A DNA stretch of 64,000 nucleotides. It comes from Harmothoe impar. Its lineage: Eukaryota; Annelida; Polychaeta; Phyllodocida; Polynoidae. Shown here one piece after another: positions 1-10,444 of the stretch; position 1 is the first letter of the stretch; each line of letters opens with the position of its first letter. The notes beneath the pieces were generated by a model. That model made no database searches. It was given only the letters and a program-made list of their open reading frames with translations, and was not told where the DNA came from. Position numbers and translations under genes: made by a program. The stretch lies in the NCBI GenBank assembly GCA_947462335.1, contig OX381707.1:67989740-68053739 (forward strand), in the 5' to 3' direction.

Positions 1-600
1 TCCTTCCTCTATCCTAAAACAACATAAGTCAGGACTTTGAGCCCGTGGGAGTTCAGTGTAAACAATATCCAATGTTGGAGCTCCTCTACATATGTAATAT
101 GGACGTATCTTGAATCGGAGAGGGTGCGTTCTTGTAGGCAATTAATGAATGATACGATTTTGTAACTTTTTAGATCGACCATGATACCTAATTTCAAAGG
201 GGTATACACCAACATTAAATACGAATTGCTCCCCGAATGGGTCTTTTCCCTAACCTGGTCACATACGGTGTTTTAGAAAGAAATACGATTTTTAAACCAG
301 GTCATGTTTAGATGGCTACTCATCAGGCTTCCTTTCCTAGATTTCATCAGTTAGCGTCAGCCCACCTGTTTTGTTCAATTTATAACCTCCTCTTCTCACC
401 AGCTACACACATTGCATATGTATGCCTATCATTACATGCCACTCTTTCTGTCTGAGCGTCTTTGTCTGTCTCTCTGTATATGTGTGTGCGTCTCTCTCTG
501 AGCCACTCTGGATGTCTTTGTCGGGATGTTTGTCTGTCTGCCTCTGCTTGTCTCTTCTTATCTCTGCCTATCTCTGTATGTATGTCTCTCTCTCTATCTC
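1..600. other. No gene seen
   Basis: AT-rich sequence turning into pyrimidine-rich TCTC/TGTC runs from about 440. No splice-bounded coding exon, tRNA or TIR element was recognised. The open frames on both strands over 380-850 are produced by the low-complexity TC/TCAC tract. Confidence 0.5.
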
Positions 601-778
601 TCTCGTTCACTCACTCACTCACTCACTCACTCACTCACTCACTCACTCACTCACTACCAATACATATATAAAAATGTCTCTCTCTCTATCTCTCTCGTTC
701 ACTCACTCACTCACTCACTCACTCACTCACTCACTCACTCACTCACTCACTCACTCACTCACTCACTCACTCACTCAC

Positions 779-822
<44 letters not shown>
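601..822. repeat. (TCAC)n and (TC)n microsatellites
   Basis: Two uninterrupted CTCA/TCAC blocks (about 606-655 and 699-783) are separated by a short segment, and each is preceded by the same TCTCTCTCTATCTCTCTCGT lead-in, so the tract was probably duplicated together with its flank. The second block passes directly into a (TC)n run ending near 822. Confidence 0.97.
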
Positions 823-827
<5 letters not shown>

Positions 828-2110
828 CTCTCTCTCAAAATGTTTCTGTTTGATCTCTGCCCTATTTAATATAAACCGTGATGTTTGCATCGATCTGTTG
901 TTGGAGACGCTCACACTGTAGAGTAAACAGAATGCCGCAAGCAATTATACATAAAAAAGTACCCAGCCCACGCCCACGCCCGATAGGCAATTTCTTACCC
1001 AAGATAAAGATGGGGGGTGGGAAAAACACTTCTGTAGATACTAACAACCCCACAGAGAGCTACTGGCCTCCTATAGAGACAAAGGGGATCACCAGGGAGT
1101 AGGCGAGGAGTGGTTTGTATTAGAAAAAAATTGTGATGTTGGCTTGCTTATTTATCTAAGGATTCTGGTCGTCTATGTATATATGTATTGGTAAATCCAT
1201 TGATGTAAACATTGCTCTGTAAGGTTATCGGGACATATAAATCACACTCTCTTTGTGTATGGTACCATCACACCAAGTAGGACATCATCATAATAACGCC
1301 TTATCAGAATGGATGTGTTATTGAACCTCATTTCTCAGTCCCCTCTCAGTTATGATTCATAAACATGTAGTAAAGCTTAATGCATCATAGTCATAAAATG
1401 AGCACTTGGGGAATGTTCAATAGGCACACTGGATTTTACATTGATTGTGACCCCAGTGTATTCACGTTATTAAACTTGGTGAGTGTGGTAGACCAACATT
1501 TTTGTCAATTAAGTCAATAGAAAGCATGGGACAACATAGAATAGAATCTACATAGAAGATCAAGAACGGGATGGCTACTACCGCATAGTAGGCCCATAGA
1601 AATGCGTGCCCAGTTTACCATGTTCATCACATTCAATAGAGCATTTGCAGTAGTCCTGAAAGCATGTCGAGTCATTTACTTTCGTCATCAAATAACCGTC
1701 TCACTGAGTCACGGAGACACATTCAATCCCACAGATCCGGAGTTGCCTCTTGACAAAAGGTCAGCTATAAGTGGCCCTATGTGTAGAAAGCAAGAGGGGT
1801 GCTCCAAATGTAGGCTTAGAGCATTGCTACGGTATGTGACGTCACTGTTTGCATGGAGATGACGCACGTATCGTACCTAGCATATGGCAATCGCATCTCT
1901 CAATCGCAGCAAGCCTTGCGTCACCACTAATTATGAAGCATGTTTCTGATATTTCCAATCTTGTATTTATTAACGATAGAATACAGTAATCGTCAAATGG
2001 GGCGGCGACAGGAAGGCACTCTTATGTAGCACGACATGTGGGGCTTACATGTATGATATAATATTATGCAATGTAATGGCAACTCTTCCCTTAACCCATT
2101 CATATAGGTA
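823..2110. other. No gene seen
   Basis: Unremarkable, moderately AT-rich sequence. Short open frames at 878-1102 and 1602-1862 have no recognisable domain and no convincing splice context. Confidence 0.45.
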
Positions 2111-2114
2111 CATA

Positions 2115-2348
2115 TGTGCCTCTACATGGGTCTCCATAGCTTTGACCATGTCGCCGTGTCGATTTTTAGCAAAAAAGCCGTGTAACTGTGTCGATTTTTA
2201 TCCTGTACCATTAGTATACATTCTACTCGATTTTCCCATGTCCGTAGATTTTTAAAGGGGTCCTGTCACCCGTATCGATTTTTAAAAGGCTCTTAAAGGG
2301 CCGTGTCGCTGTGTCGCCCGTGTCGAATTTTACCCATGTAGAGGCACA
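2115..2348. mobile_element. 234-bp TIR element (MITE-like) with CATA duplication
   Basis: The ends are inverted copies of TGTGCCTCTACATGGGT and the element is flanked on both sides by CATA (2111-2114 and 2349-2352). The interior is built from degenerate copies of a GTGTCGATTTTTA-like motif. It is non-coding. I cannot place it in a known superfamily from these data. Related GTCGATTTTAAGAAA blocks occur near 7.1-7.3 kb and 27.5-27.6 kb. Confidence 0.8.
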
Positions 2349-2811
2349 CATATAGCTAATCCAACTAATGACCTTACAAGAGCAGAAGATGACTATGTAA
2401 CATGAATACCCTACTGCTTCTATGTATAGGTTCTTATGTATAAGCATTTCATGCTGCTTGGAGATATGATCCTACTGCTGACTGCAAAGCAGCCATACCC
2501 TATTCCCAATGCCTATATACTACTCACTGCACTAGGGCTGGCTATATTCCCTGCAGGTCTCGAGGTACCCATGACACTCGGTGGAAAGAGCCTACCATCT
2601 CTAGTGCCTACCATCTCTAGTGTCTGTGTAAATGGGCAATCACTAATACCGATAGCCACCATACACAGGGGTTGATTCAACTAAAATGGTAATACATTTA
2701 TTATGCAAATTATGCACATACAATTAGGGAGTCCCATCCAGTCAACAGAGCGTGTCCCCAGCACTACCATTGTAGGTATAGGCAGCCCATGGCCCATAAA
2801 TATTGAGGCAC

Positions 2812-2895
2812 AGCACACACACAAAAGTCAGCGTCATTGTGGCTAAAACCACTCTCACCTGAAAGTCGGGCAGTGCCTACACACTCAGGGGCACA
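2812..2895. repeat. Half copy of the hairpin family found at 8300
   Basis: Carries the GTCATTGTNGCTAAAAC and CTCACCTGA sequence of one arm of the 8300-8404 palindrome, with the centre GGGCAGTGCCT, but lacks a good second arm. Probably a degraded copy of the same foldback element. Confidence 0.6.
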
Positions 2896-2899
2896 TCTG

Positions 2900-3655
2900 G
2901 ATTGAACACCTTTTTTGTATCTTTTCTAGTTAAACTATGTTATACGACAAAGACAACAAAAAAATGGAAAGAGGTGTCTCACCCATTCATAGCCTACATA
3001 TATCGGAAAAGAATGCCTGATTAATCCATTACAGAACTTTTACAAAAAAAAACATCCGCTAACAGATACTGAATCATACTGTATAATGATAAATAGACAA
3101 ATGCCAACGCCCATTGGTACCGTCTCTGCTGTATTTCACGAGTGGGGGCTGGGGCAGTATCCCACGAAGCCTCAGGCTGAGTGGGATATGCCACTTACTT
3201 CAAGATTTTACCTATTTATGACCTTACCATTCCTTTAGGAGATGAAACCAAAATGTAGAGTGATAGATCAGTATCTATTCTTTTGGCCTGTGTGTTTAGA
3301 TTTATCAGCAAGTCTAACACAAAATTTAGAAATGTATTATACTGGGTCTATATAAGATTATTTTATGCTTGTGCCATGTTCAATGCATGATATTTTAATA
3401 AATATTGTAGCTTGTAGCGTGTAAATCGACCAGTGTATAATATTTTGAGTTGTTCTCTTTACAATGGTACCAACATGATATAATACATTGTGACGTTTAG
3501 GGAAACATATAAACGTTTAGGGAAACATATAAATAGATACAATGATCCTGGTGGGAAGGCCACTATACTGGTACGCCCTAGATGTAGAGCTCCTTTAGGG
3601 CATACCTTAGAAGTACAGCTCCTTTAGGGCATACTAGAATAGTGGGTTGTGTACT
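2900..3655. other. No gene seen
   Basis: AT-rich. It contains a short direct duplication of a roughly 18-bp unit (CGTTTAGGGAAACATATAA, about 3495-3532) and an imperfect repeat of CTCCTTTAGGGCATAC at about 3590-3635. Nothing coding was recognised. Confidence 0.45.
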
Positions 3656-3759
3656 GGATATACTCCTGGGGGTCGAGAGGCAATATCATTGATATAAGCC
3701 AAGGCCGAAGGCCGAGGCTTATATCAATGATATTGACTTGAGACACCAGGAGTATATCC
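3656..3759. repeat. 104-bp inverted repeat (hairpin element)
   Basis: The arms begin GGATATACTCCTGG and are closed by the inner arm AATATCATTGATATAAGCC around the centre AAGGCCGAAGGCCGA. The near-perfect arms and compact centre fit a foldback-type non-autonomous element. It would form a strong hairpin in single-stranded form. Confidence 0.85.
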
Positions 3760-4129
3760 GACATACAGCCCGCTTTCATAGATTGATTATGTAAAATAGC
3801 CTGATTACAGCTCTTTTTCCACACATGTGGCCTAGGAGGATATCCTGTATAACCCTCCTAGGAGGTTATATGATCATCAAGCATATCCTCTGTGTGTTCT
3901 CATAGAAATACAATGATCAGAGCACATGCTTGAAGAGTGTAGCCTCATTCTGATACAGCATAGCCATACATAAACTAACCATGAACCAACACTCACAGGT
4001 GGTCTCTGAGGTCACAATCCTTGAGTACATGGCACTTCTGGTTTAGACTCCCAGACCCTGGGCACGAATCCCATGTGGAGCAGAATTTTTGATATGCCTG
4101 ATACACGTTTTTTTAATTTCTCTGACTAT

Positions 4130-4462
4130 TCAGCTATTTCAAGAAAAAAAGAAGAAAAGAAAAAAGTAGAAAAGAAAAAAAGAAAGAAAACGGGGGTGCG
4201 GGGGCAGAGCCCCCGAATTATACAACAGCAGCACCAACATAACAGCACTCTTAACTTCATCTAATAGGACAATACCTCACCAACATAGGCCCTAGTTAGC
4301 CAGTTGGCTTTTCTGATATTTCAAGAAAAAAGAAGAAAAAGTTAAAAAAACGGGGGTGCGGGGGCGGAGCCCCCGATTTATACAACAGCAGCACCAACTA
4401 AACAGCACTCTTTACATTGTCTAATGGGACAATCCCTCACCAACATAGGCCCTAGTTAACAG
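4130..4462. repeat. Duplicated poly-purine + G/C hairpin unit
   Basis: Two consecutive copies (about 4130-4300 and 4315-4462) share an A/G-rich run, the block CGGGGGTGCGGGGGC with its complementary GCCCCCG (short hairpin), then TATACAACAGCAGCACCAAC and a tail ending in GGCCCTAGTTA. A divergent third copy lies at about 55900-55990. It is non-coding. The nature of the repeat is unknown. Confidence 0.8.
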
Positions 4463-4619
4463 GCTCAAACACATGTGACTGGTTGGTCCTGCTGCTAGCA
4501 TACAGGGTACTTCTCGTTGGCATTGGGACCAATTGGGTTTGAACCCCTCAAATTCTTTAAATAACATTACTCATTGAGCTAAAAAGGCAGAAGCACTACA
4601 TATACCATTGGCTGTTTAG

Positions 4620-4695
4620 TATCATTGCATGAGTCCCGGTGGAGCAGTCGGTTAGCTGTTGGGCTCAATGTTCTGAGGTTGTGGGTACTAGATAC
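4620..4695 (+). repeat. tRNA-like (SINE-head-like) sequence
   Basis: GTGGAGCAGTCGGTTAGC resembles an internal A-box region and is followed about 40 bp later by a weak B-box-like segment. No cloverleaf with paired acceptor ends can be drawn, so this is at most a tRNA-derived SINE remnant. Confidence 0.3.
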
Positions 4696-4975
4696 CCAGG
4701 CTCTCAAAGATAAAAAGAGCTCTTAAATATAACCACCTCCTAGGGGTGTATATTAGAATAGTGTCCTAAACCTGATAATAGCATTTTGGGAATTTCATAT
4801 AGGCCATTCCTATGTTCCACTATGTAACAGTATTGTGTTACGAGAAGCCACAGTTATGTAACACATGGGTCGGAGACGTAAGAGGGGTGCTATATAGTGG
4901 TAGATTACGACACCAGCTAGCGGTGATACTACGTCTCACCTCGAAACTGTTACATCGATATAATGTTACACTAGA

Positions 4976-5460
4976 AGATCATTACACTGACACACGCGAT
5001 GATCACACTGATACACAATAACATCACACTGATACACAATACCATCACACTGATACACAATACCATTACACTGATACACAATACCATCACACTGATACAC
5101 AATACCATCACACTGATACACAATACCATCACACTGATACTCAAAACCATTACATTGATACACAATACCATTACACTGATACTCAAAACCATTACATTGA
5201 TACACAATACCATTACACTGATACACAATACCATTACACTGATACACAATACCATCACACTGATGCGCATGATGGTCACATTGATACACAAACCATTACA
5301 CTGATACTCAAAACCGTTACATTGATACACAATACCATTACACTGATACACAAAACCGTAACACTGAATACACATGACCTTTACACTGATCAGTACATGG
5401 TAACACCATTATACAAGATGATTGTACTGTTACACACGATCATTGCACTGATACACACGA
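4976..5460. repeat. 21-bp minisatellite array
   Basis: About 20 tandem copies of a unit close to ACACTGATACACAATACCAT. The main variants are CAATACCATC, CAAAACCATT and CTCAAAACC. The 21-bp period is a multiple of three, which creates open frames of repeated peptides on both strands; these are not genes. Confidence 0.97.
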
Positions 5461-7105
5461 TGTTGGAGATTGCAGGTTGTTCAGAGAAATAAAGCACACC
5501 TACGGTGGAAGTTAAAGAAATTACAATACAACGAGGCAAGGACAATGATGTACAACCCCATTATATCAATATCAGAATCAATTCTTTGTGGAGCCCTCTC
5601 TAGCCTAAGGTAAGATAAAGAAATAAAGAAATAAACGGGACCAATGTATCAGTTTAGGCCATTGAGTTGGTCGTGGTTTGAAAAAGACAATCCTGATCGT
5701 CATGATTAACGGATGATTAAGCACAAACTTGTCATCACAATTTCTTACTCAATAAATAGTCTCAACTCCTATTGATAGCTCTTGTGTGACAGGCACACTG
5801 GTTATTAATAGTTATTTAGAGAAACCACGTTCAATATGTAAGAGGTGCTCTGGAGTGGGTGGCCACATTTAAATGTCAAGCATTATTACCAGTGAAAAGC
5901 GTCAGATTCATTGCGTGAAATGGCTTTGTTTTATGCGCATAACCTTTACTGAGACCATCGGCTGCTTCATAAAATGTCCCAAGTATGATCATTTTACAGA
6001 ACGGTCAGAAGCGCTAGATGGAATTCTGATTATTTGCAGACAAGATGTGAAATACCAATGTAATAAAATAAGATAAGTAAGCAAAGAAAACTATAATTAT
6101 ACATAACCATACCCTGCTACCAAAAAAAAAGTTCTTCCCGCAAATGTTTCCAAATATTTTTATACGTTTTCCCCCCCAGCTGGATATCTCCTTTGGTTCT
6201 TTTATGTTTCCAGTAAGCATCCTCCTCTATATGACCCCCTGTGGTACCCTCTTGTCCCTGGCTCATAGCCCCATGAGCCTCCCCTCCGTAATATAACCTT
6301 TCTGCACTTTCCCCGCCCCTATTTACCCCCCTCCTGACGCACCAAAAACTGCTTTTATTCCCCAGAGAGATCCGCTTGATAATTCCCCTCTTTTCCCAGA
6401 ATAGCCCGCAGACTCTCTCCCCGGCCCTTGTGGGTGCTTTACTTGGCCTTGGAGTGTGTGTATTTATGACTAAACCACTAGACTATGGAGTTCCAGACAG
6501 GCTATATAATAACAATAATATTCTGTCTTCATGTGAGGAAATATCAATAATATTGCTGTTCCTTTATTCAAAAGGTGGCTTGACTGTAAATAGCACTAGG
6601 ATATAGTTTACCCTCCTGTATATAACTTATATATACGGAGACCAATATTAATTTTGTTTTGCCAAATATTGATATTCAAACGTTAAGTTGTGTTGATGAA
6701 GCCACACAGCAGAACAGTAATTAATAATAAAATGAAGGTGATAATGGGGTGGGTTGGGGCTTCCTAGAAATAACTAAGCTTCTTAGATGTCTGATGGTTT
6801 TCTAATCCATTAAGCACGTATTTGTTCCCTTTAATTGTTTTGCATCAGATTCTGAATCTGAAATGAGCCTTCTCATTATATACCATTGGGAACTCTTTTC
6901 TCTAAGCCCCCCCCCCCTGTCCGCCACCCCTACTCACAAGTACATTTTCCCCATATCCATACAGTGAGAGCTTGGTTTGTCTGATTCCCCATACCCATTC
7001 TCTCCACTCCTCTCCCTCAAAAACACTACATCCCTCCTCGCCCCTATCCACTGAGCTGTCCCAACCACTGTTAGCGTCCCACATTGAGCTGCTCGTACGT
7101 CATGA
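5461..7105. other. No gene seen
   Basis: AT-rich sequence with a CT-rich segment (about 6170-6420) and a C homopolymer near 6907. No recognisable protein or RNA gene. Confidence 0.45.
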
Positions 7106-7109
7106 GTGG

Positions 7110-7330
7110 GGGTATAGATGGAGGGGTCCTCATGTCGCATATCAATTTTTGTTAAATGGCCATGTAACTTGTCTATGTCGCTTAATAATGCTAATGTCCA
7201 ATGTCGATTTTAAGAAATGCCCATGTCTCCTCTCACTATCTGTTTAAGACCCATGTCCCATGTCACTAGGCCTAATGTCACATGTCGATTTTAAGAAAAG
7301 GCCATGATGCCGTGTCGAACTTAGGGGTCT
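7110..7330. repeat. CATGTCGATTTTAAGAAA-type dispersed repeat
   Basis: Contains several imperfect copies of CATGTC(G)ATTTTAAGAAA and CCCATGTCACTAGGCC. The same combination recurs at 27500-27660, with matching order and the shared ending TTAGGGGTCTA. The two loci are copies of one non-coding repeat related in style to the 2115-2348 element. Confidence 0.75.
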
Positions 7331-8299
7331 ACCCCCATATGGGTAGCTCAGGGATGGGGGAGGCGTGGGTGGATTGCCTTGTGGCGTCAGATCGTGTCTT
7401 CAAAGAGACGCCTGTAACCCACCATTTACAGGGGGATATCCTTGATCACTTAACTCTGTCCACAGAAGGGTTAGGTGTCCCTATTCCCGGACACTGTGAC
7501 TCTCACGTGCAGAAAGCATTGTGTTGGCCTTGAAGCCTTTGTATTCGGTTGGGTGTAAGTGGAGCGGACATCCCTCCATGAATACTTTGGGGCATGTCAT
7601 AGGGGTAAATTACTTTACTTTAACATGTGATATGGGACGTGGATATAAATGGTCTTTATTCATGTTCATTCAGAGATGTATGAAGCTAATGTTTATTTGA
7701 CGGTCTCATGATGATGTAGGTATATGCTTACATAGAAATTGTATATTAAAGTAGTCTTTGTGTCCCCTTTAGCTCATCAGTTGGTTGTGAAACACCCTAC
7801 TGGCCCCTTTTTCCCACGTTTCCCTCATATGTGGGAGAGGTATGGTTTATAAATTGTTTGTATTCCTACGCCACTGTACGTGTGCATTCTCAAAATGGTA
7901 TTATCACTGTACACAATGATTAGGAATAGTGAGAGAATCTTGGAGCCTATTATTTGAAGTGTAAGTGTCGAGTAATAATATAACAACTCATATGAGCTAG
8001 GTTGTCTTCTCCAGGGAAAGAACACTTTTGTTGTACTAATGATAGTATGTGTAGCAATCCTGAGACAAATCCCAATTTCCCTACACTACTTGGTCCTAGC
8101 AATAAGTACTCACTACTGTAACAATTTGATAGGTACACGTTAGTAGCTATATGAGTATCATACGCCAATGACAGGATAATTGTCCAAGGTACCAGCCGAA
8201 AATACTTGCCATTGTCCAAGGCTCATAACACATATGCAGCTACTAACCCGTATCCATGGCATATCTGACTGGGTATGCCAGTGTTCGGCCATCACACAC
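7331..8299. other. No gene seen
   Basis: No protein family, splice-bounded exon or repeat structure was recognised here. Confidence 0.4.
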
Positions 8300-8404
8300 A
8301 GAAAAGTGAGAGTCATTGTCGCTAAAACTACCCTCACCTGAGGGTCAGGCAGTGCCTGACCGTCAGGTGAGGGTAGTTTTAGCGACAATGACTCTCACTT
8401 TTCT
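8300..8404. repeat. 105-bp near-perfect palindrome
   Basis: The two arms of about 52 bp each start AGAAAAGTGAGAGTCATTG and meet at CAGGCAGTGCCTG with almost no spacer; only one or two mismatches are visible. It is the same family as the half copy at 2812-2895. It could be a foldback transposon or a recent inverted duplication of one arm. Confidence 0.93.
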
Positions 8405-8907
8405 GAGGGTGATTGTTACACAATATTATACAGAAAGACTGTCTCATTTGTTCTCCCAGCCAATAATAAGTGAGTGCACTGTAGTCGTAATAACATCCTT
8501 ATTAGCAGAATCTGACAGCAGTAATGGACTCCTGAAAGTGACAATCTAATTGCCAGTCACTGATCATTAATTGACAGGCACTTAATAATGGATAAGGAAG
8601 CCTTAGTATGGTTAATGGGAAGTCAGTGACAGAGGCCTTCTATATATACGTACATCATATGTACATGCATTAGATTGGGAGGTATTACATTACTTTTATT
8701 GAACAAATAATGAGATGTATGTAATACGCCTGGAGAACAGATTCCTTTTGGAAAGAGAGCTCAATTTTACCTGGAATAAGTGGTGGAAAACTGCCTTCTA
8801 CCCTGAAACGATTTTTTAAGGGAGTGCTCTTCTTTTTTTCATAAGAGCAACTCTCACTTTATTTCCGTAAAAATCATTTAAAACACAATATTCAATTCAG
8901 CATTTAC

Positions 8908-8997
8908 TTTTCATTCAGCAACATTTTGCTTTTCATGCATGACAATACGTGAATGACCAGACAAGAAAATAGTACTACATACTGTCCAATAGTACCT
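8908..8997 (-). mobile_element. Truncated LINE 3' tail
   Basis: Nearly identical, apart from an internal deletion of about 70 bp, to the 3' end of the LINE insertion at 9628-10203. On the minus strand it ends CTGAATGAAAA. It is a second, severely 5'-truncated copy of the same retrotransposon family. Confidence 0.85.
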
Positions 8998-9593
8998 GAG
9001 TTTTTGACATTTTTCAAACATATTAATAGTCATCTTCTGGAATACTAAGTTACATACCAGATTTCAACTCCTATTATTTCCAAAATGATGGCCATAGGAT
9101 CTATAGTTGTATTGTATAATGTAGATAATATCTAATTTAAATGCTGATTATCTCATTTTAATTAATTTTCAATTAATTCAACAAACATGTGTAGGGGCAC
9201 GAATTCCCATACCCTGGTGGTAAACCCGCAAGGGGGTATCACTCAGGTAATCCGATCCCCTCTGTCCCATACCGATCCAGTAACGTGAGACACGGTCTAT
9301 CTGATAGGACAAAGGGATGTAGCTCAGTAGCCTAGGTTGCATCTTCAAAACCACTGGCCCTAGCAACTAATGAATAACACTGTTAAACTCCTAGGGGCCA
9401 ATTTACTGGGGGTAGGTATCATTGAAATTGAGCTAAATAATCATTACGTCTGTGTAACCAAGGAAATATATATTTAGAATGGCTGTTGCTAAGCAACCAA
9501 TCAACCTAGCAACAAACAAATAATACCATTGGATTGCCAGGGCCCAATATAGGGGGGATAGGTATGGGTAAAATTTGCATAGGGAGATAATGC

Positions 9594-9627
9594 CATGGGA
9601 GATGTTTTTTTTACCAATTTGGCGGCC
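9594..9627. repeat. LINE target-site duplication, copy 1
   Basis: 34-bp direct repeat starting CATGGGAGATG and ending TTTGGCGGCC, matched at 10204-10237 with one mismatch. The length fits target-primed reverse transcription. Confidence 0.92.
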
Positions 9628-10203
9628 TTTTCATTCAGCAACATTTTGCTTCTCATGCTTTACAAAGACATTGAACAAAACAGGCGGACAAGGTAGGACA
9701 AAACAAGGGTTCACAAGAGCTAGTAGTACATGACAATACGTGAATGACCAGACAAGAAAATAGTACTACATACTGTCCAATAGTACCTGCAAATCAGCAA
9801 ACTGTTTCAACTTCCCCTCTCTTTTTGAAATGTTGCTCTCTCTAAGTAGCTTAGGTTCCAGCTCATATACCCATTTAAACAAATCCAGTTTATTACCATG
9901 AAAAAATCTCTGCCTGTATATATATAACATTTTATGGAAAGAAGAATATAATTTTCCAACTGGAACTGTCTCCCTTTATTTGGGTTGTTAAATAAGTGAC
10001 CAGCTTCACCTTCCATCTTCAAATCCATACTGACAACTCCCAATAACCAGTTACTTAAGAAGTCTAGAACCTACCTACATTTGGACAATATAAATAGAAA
10101 TGCTCAATACTGTCTACCTCATCACAAAAATTAAAGGCTAGAGAATCGACAATCCTCCTCTGATGCAAATAGGCCTGCTTATTACAATAATAATTATATA
10201 TGT
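9628..10203 (-). mobile_element. 5'-truncated LINE insertion (end of RT ORF + 3' UTR)
   Basis: A 576-bp insert bounded by 34-bp direct repeats. On the minus strand the 5' part translates, with stops, to AFNFCDEVDSIEHFYLYCPN, the Cys/His motif typical near the C-terminus of non-LTR reverse transcriptases, followed by further ORF remnant down to about 9807. The 3' end is CTGAATGAAAA; TGAA-type 3' ends are known from L2/CR1-like LINEs. It is not functional: it keeps only the ORF2 tail. It is inserted into the TIR element at 9328-10297. Confidence 0.88.
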
Positions 10204-10237
10204 CATGGGAGATGTGTTTTTTACCAATTTGGCGGCC
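10204..10237. repeat. LINE target-site duplication, copy 2
   Basis: Partner of 9594-9627. It differs by one base in the T run. Confidence 0.92.
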
Positions 10238-10444
10238 ATCTTGGATTTAGGCTGTTTCCATGGTTACCGATTTGTTTTGAAGATGCAACCTAGGCTAAAA
10301 TGAATCTTTATGACCAAATGAACACCTATGAGAAATTTGGCGCTTTTGTCACTCCAGTAATGATTTTTTGGCGAAGGGACCTACTACCACTCTTGGGGAG
10401 AGGGACCACCTTGGCTGAAACAACACAATGTGACATTATGAATA

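Larger units (their letters stand above)
9328..10297. mobile_element. TIR element carrying a nested LINE insertion
   Basis: The ends are inverted copies of TAGCCTAGGTTGCATCTTC plus a few more matching bases. Without the LINE inserted at 9628-10203 and one copy of its target duplication the element is about 360 bp. It contains GTTGCTAAGCAAC (9485-9497) and, near the right end, GTTTCCATGGTTACC (10254-10268), both resembling RFX X-box sites. The interior is related to the foldback element at 30094-30567. It has no coding capacity of its own. Confidence 0.85.

Noticed and set aside
422..921. Overlapping open frames rich in Ser/Leu/His/Thr
   Set aside because: Produced by (TCAC)n and (TC)n microsatellites in three frames.
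4966..5375. Open frames of up to 134 codons on both strands
   Set aside because: Translation of the 21-bp tandem repeat; all strands stay open because the period is a multiple of three.
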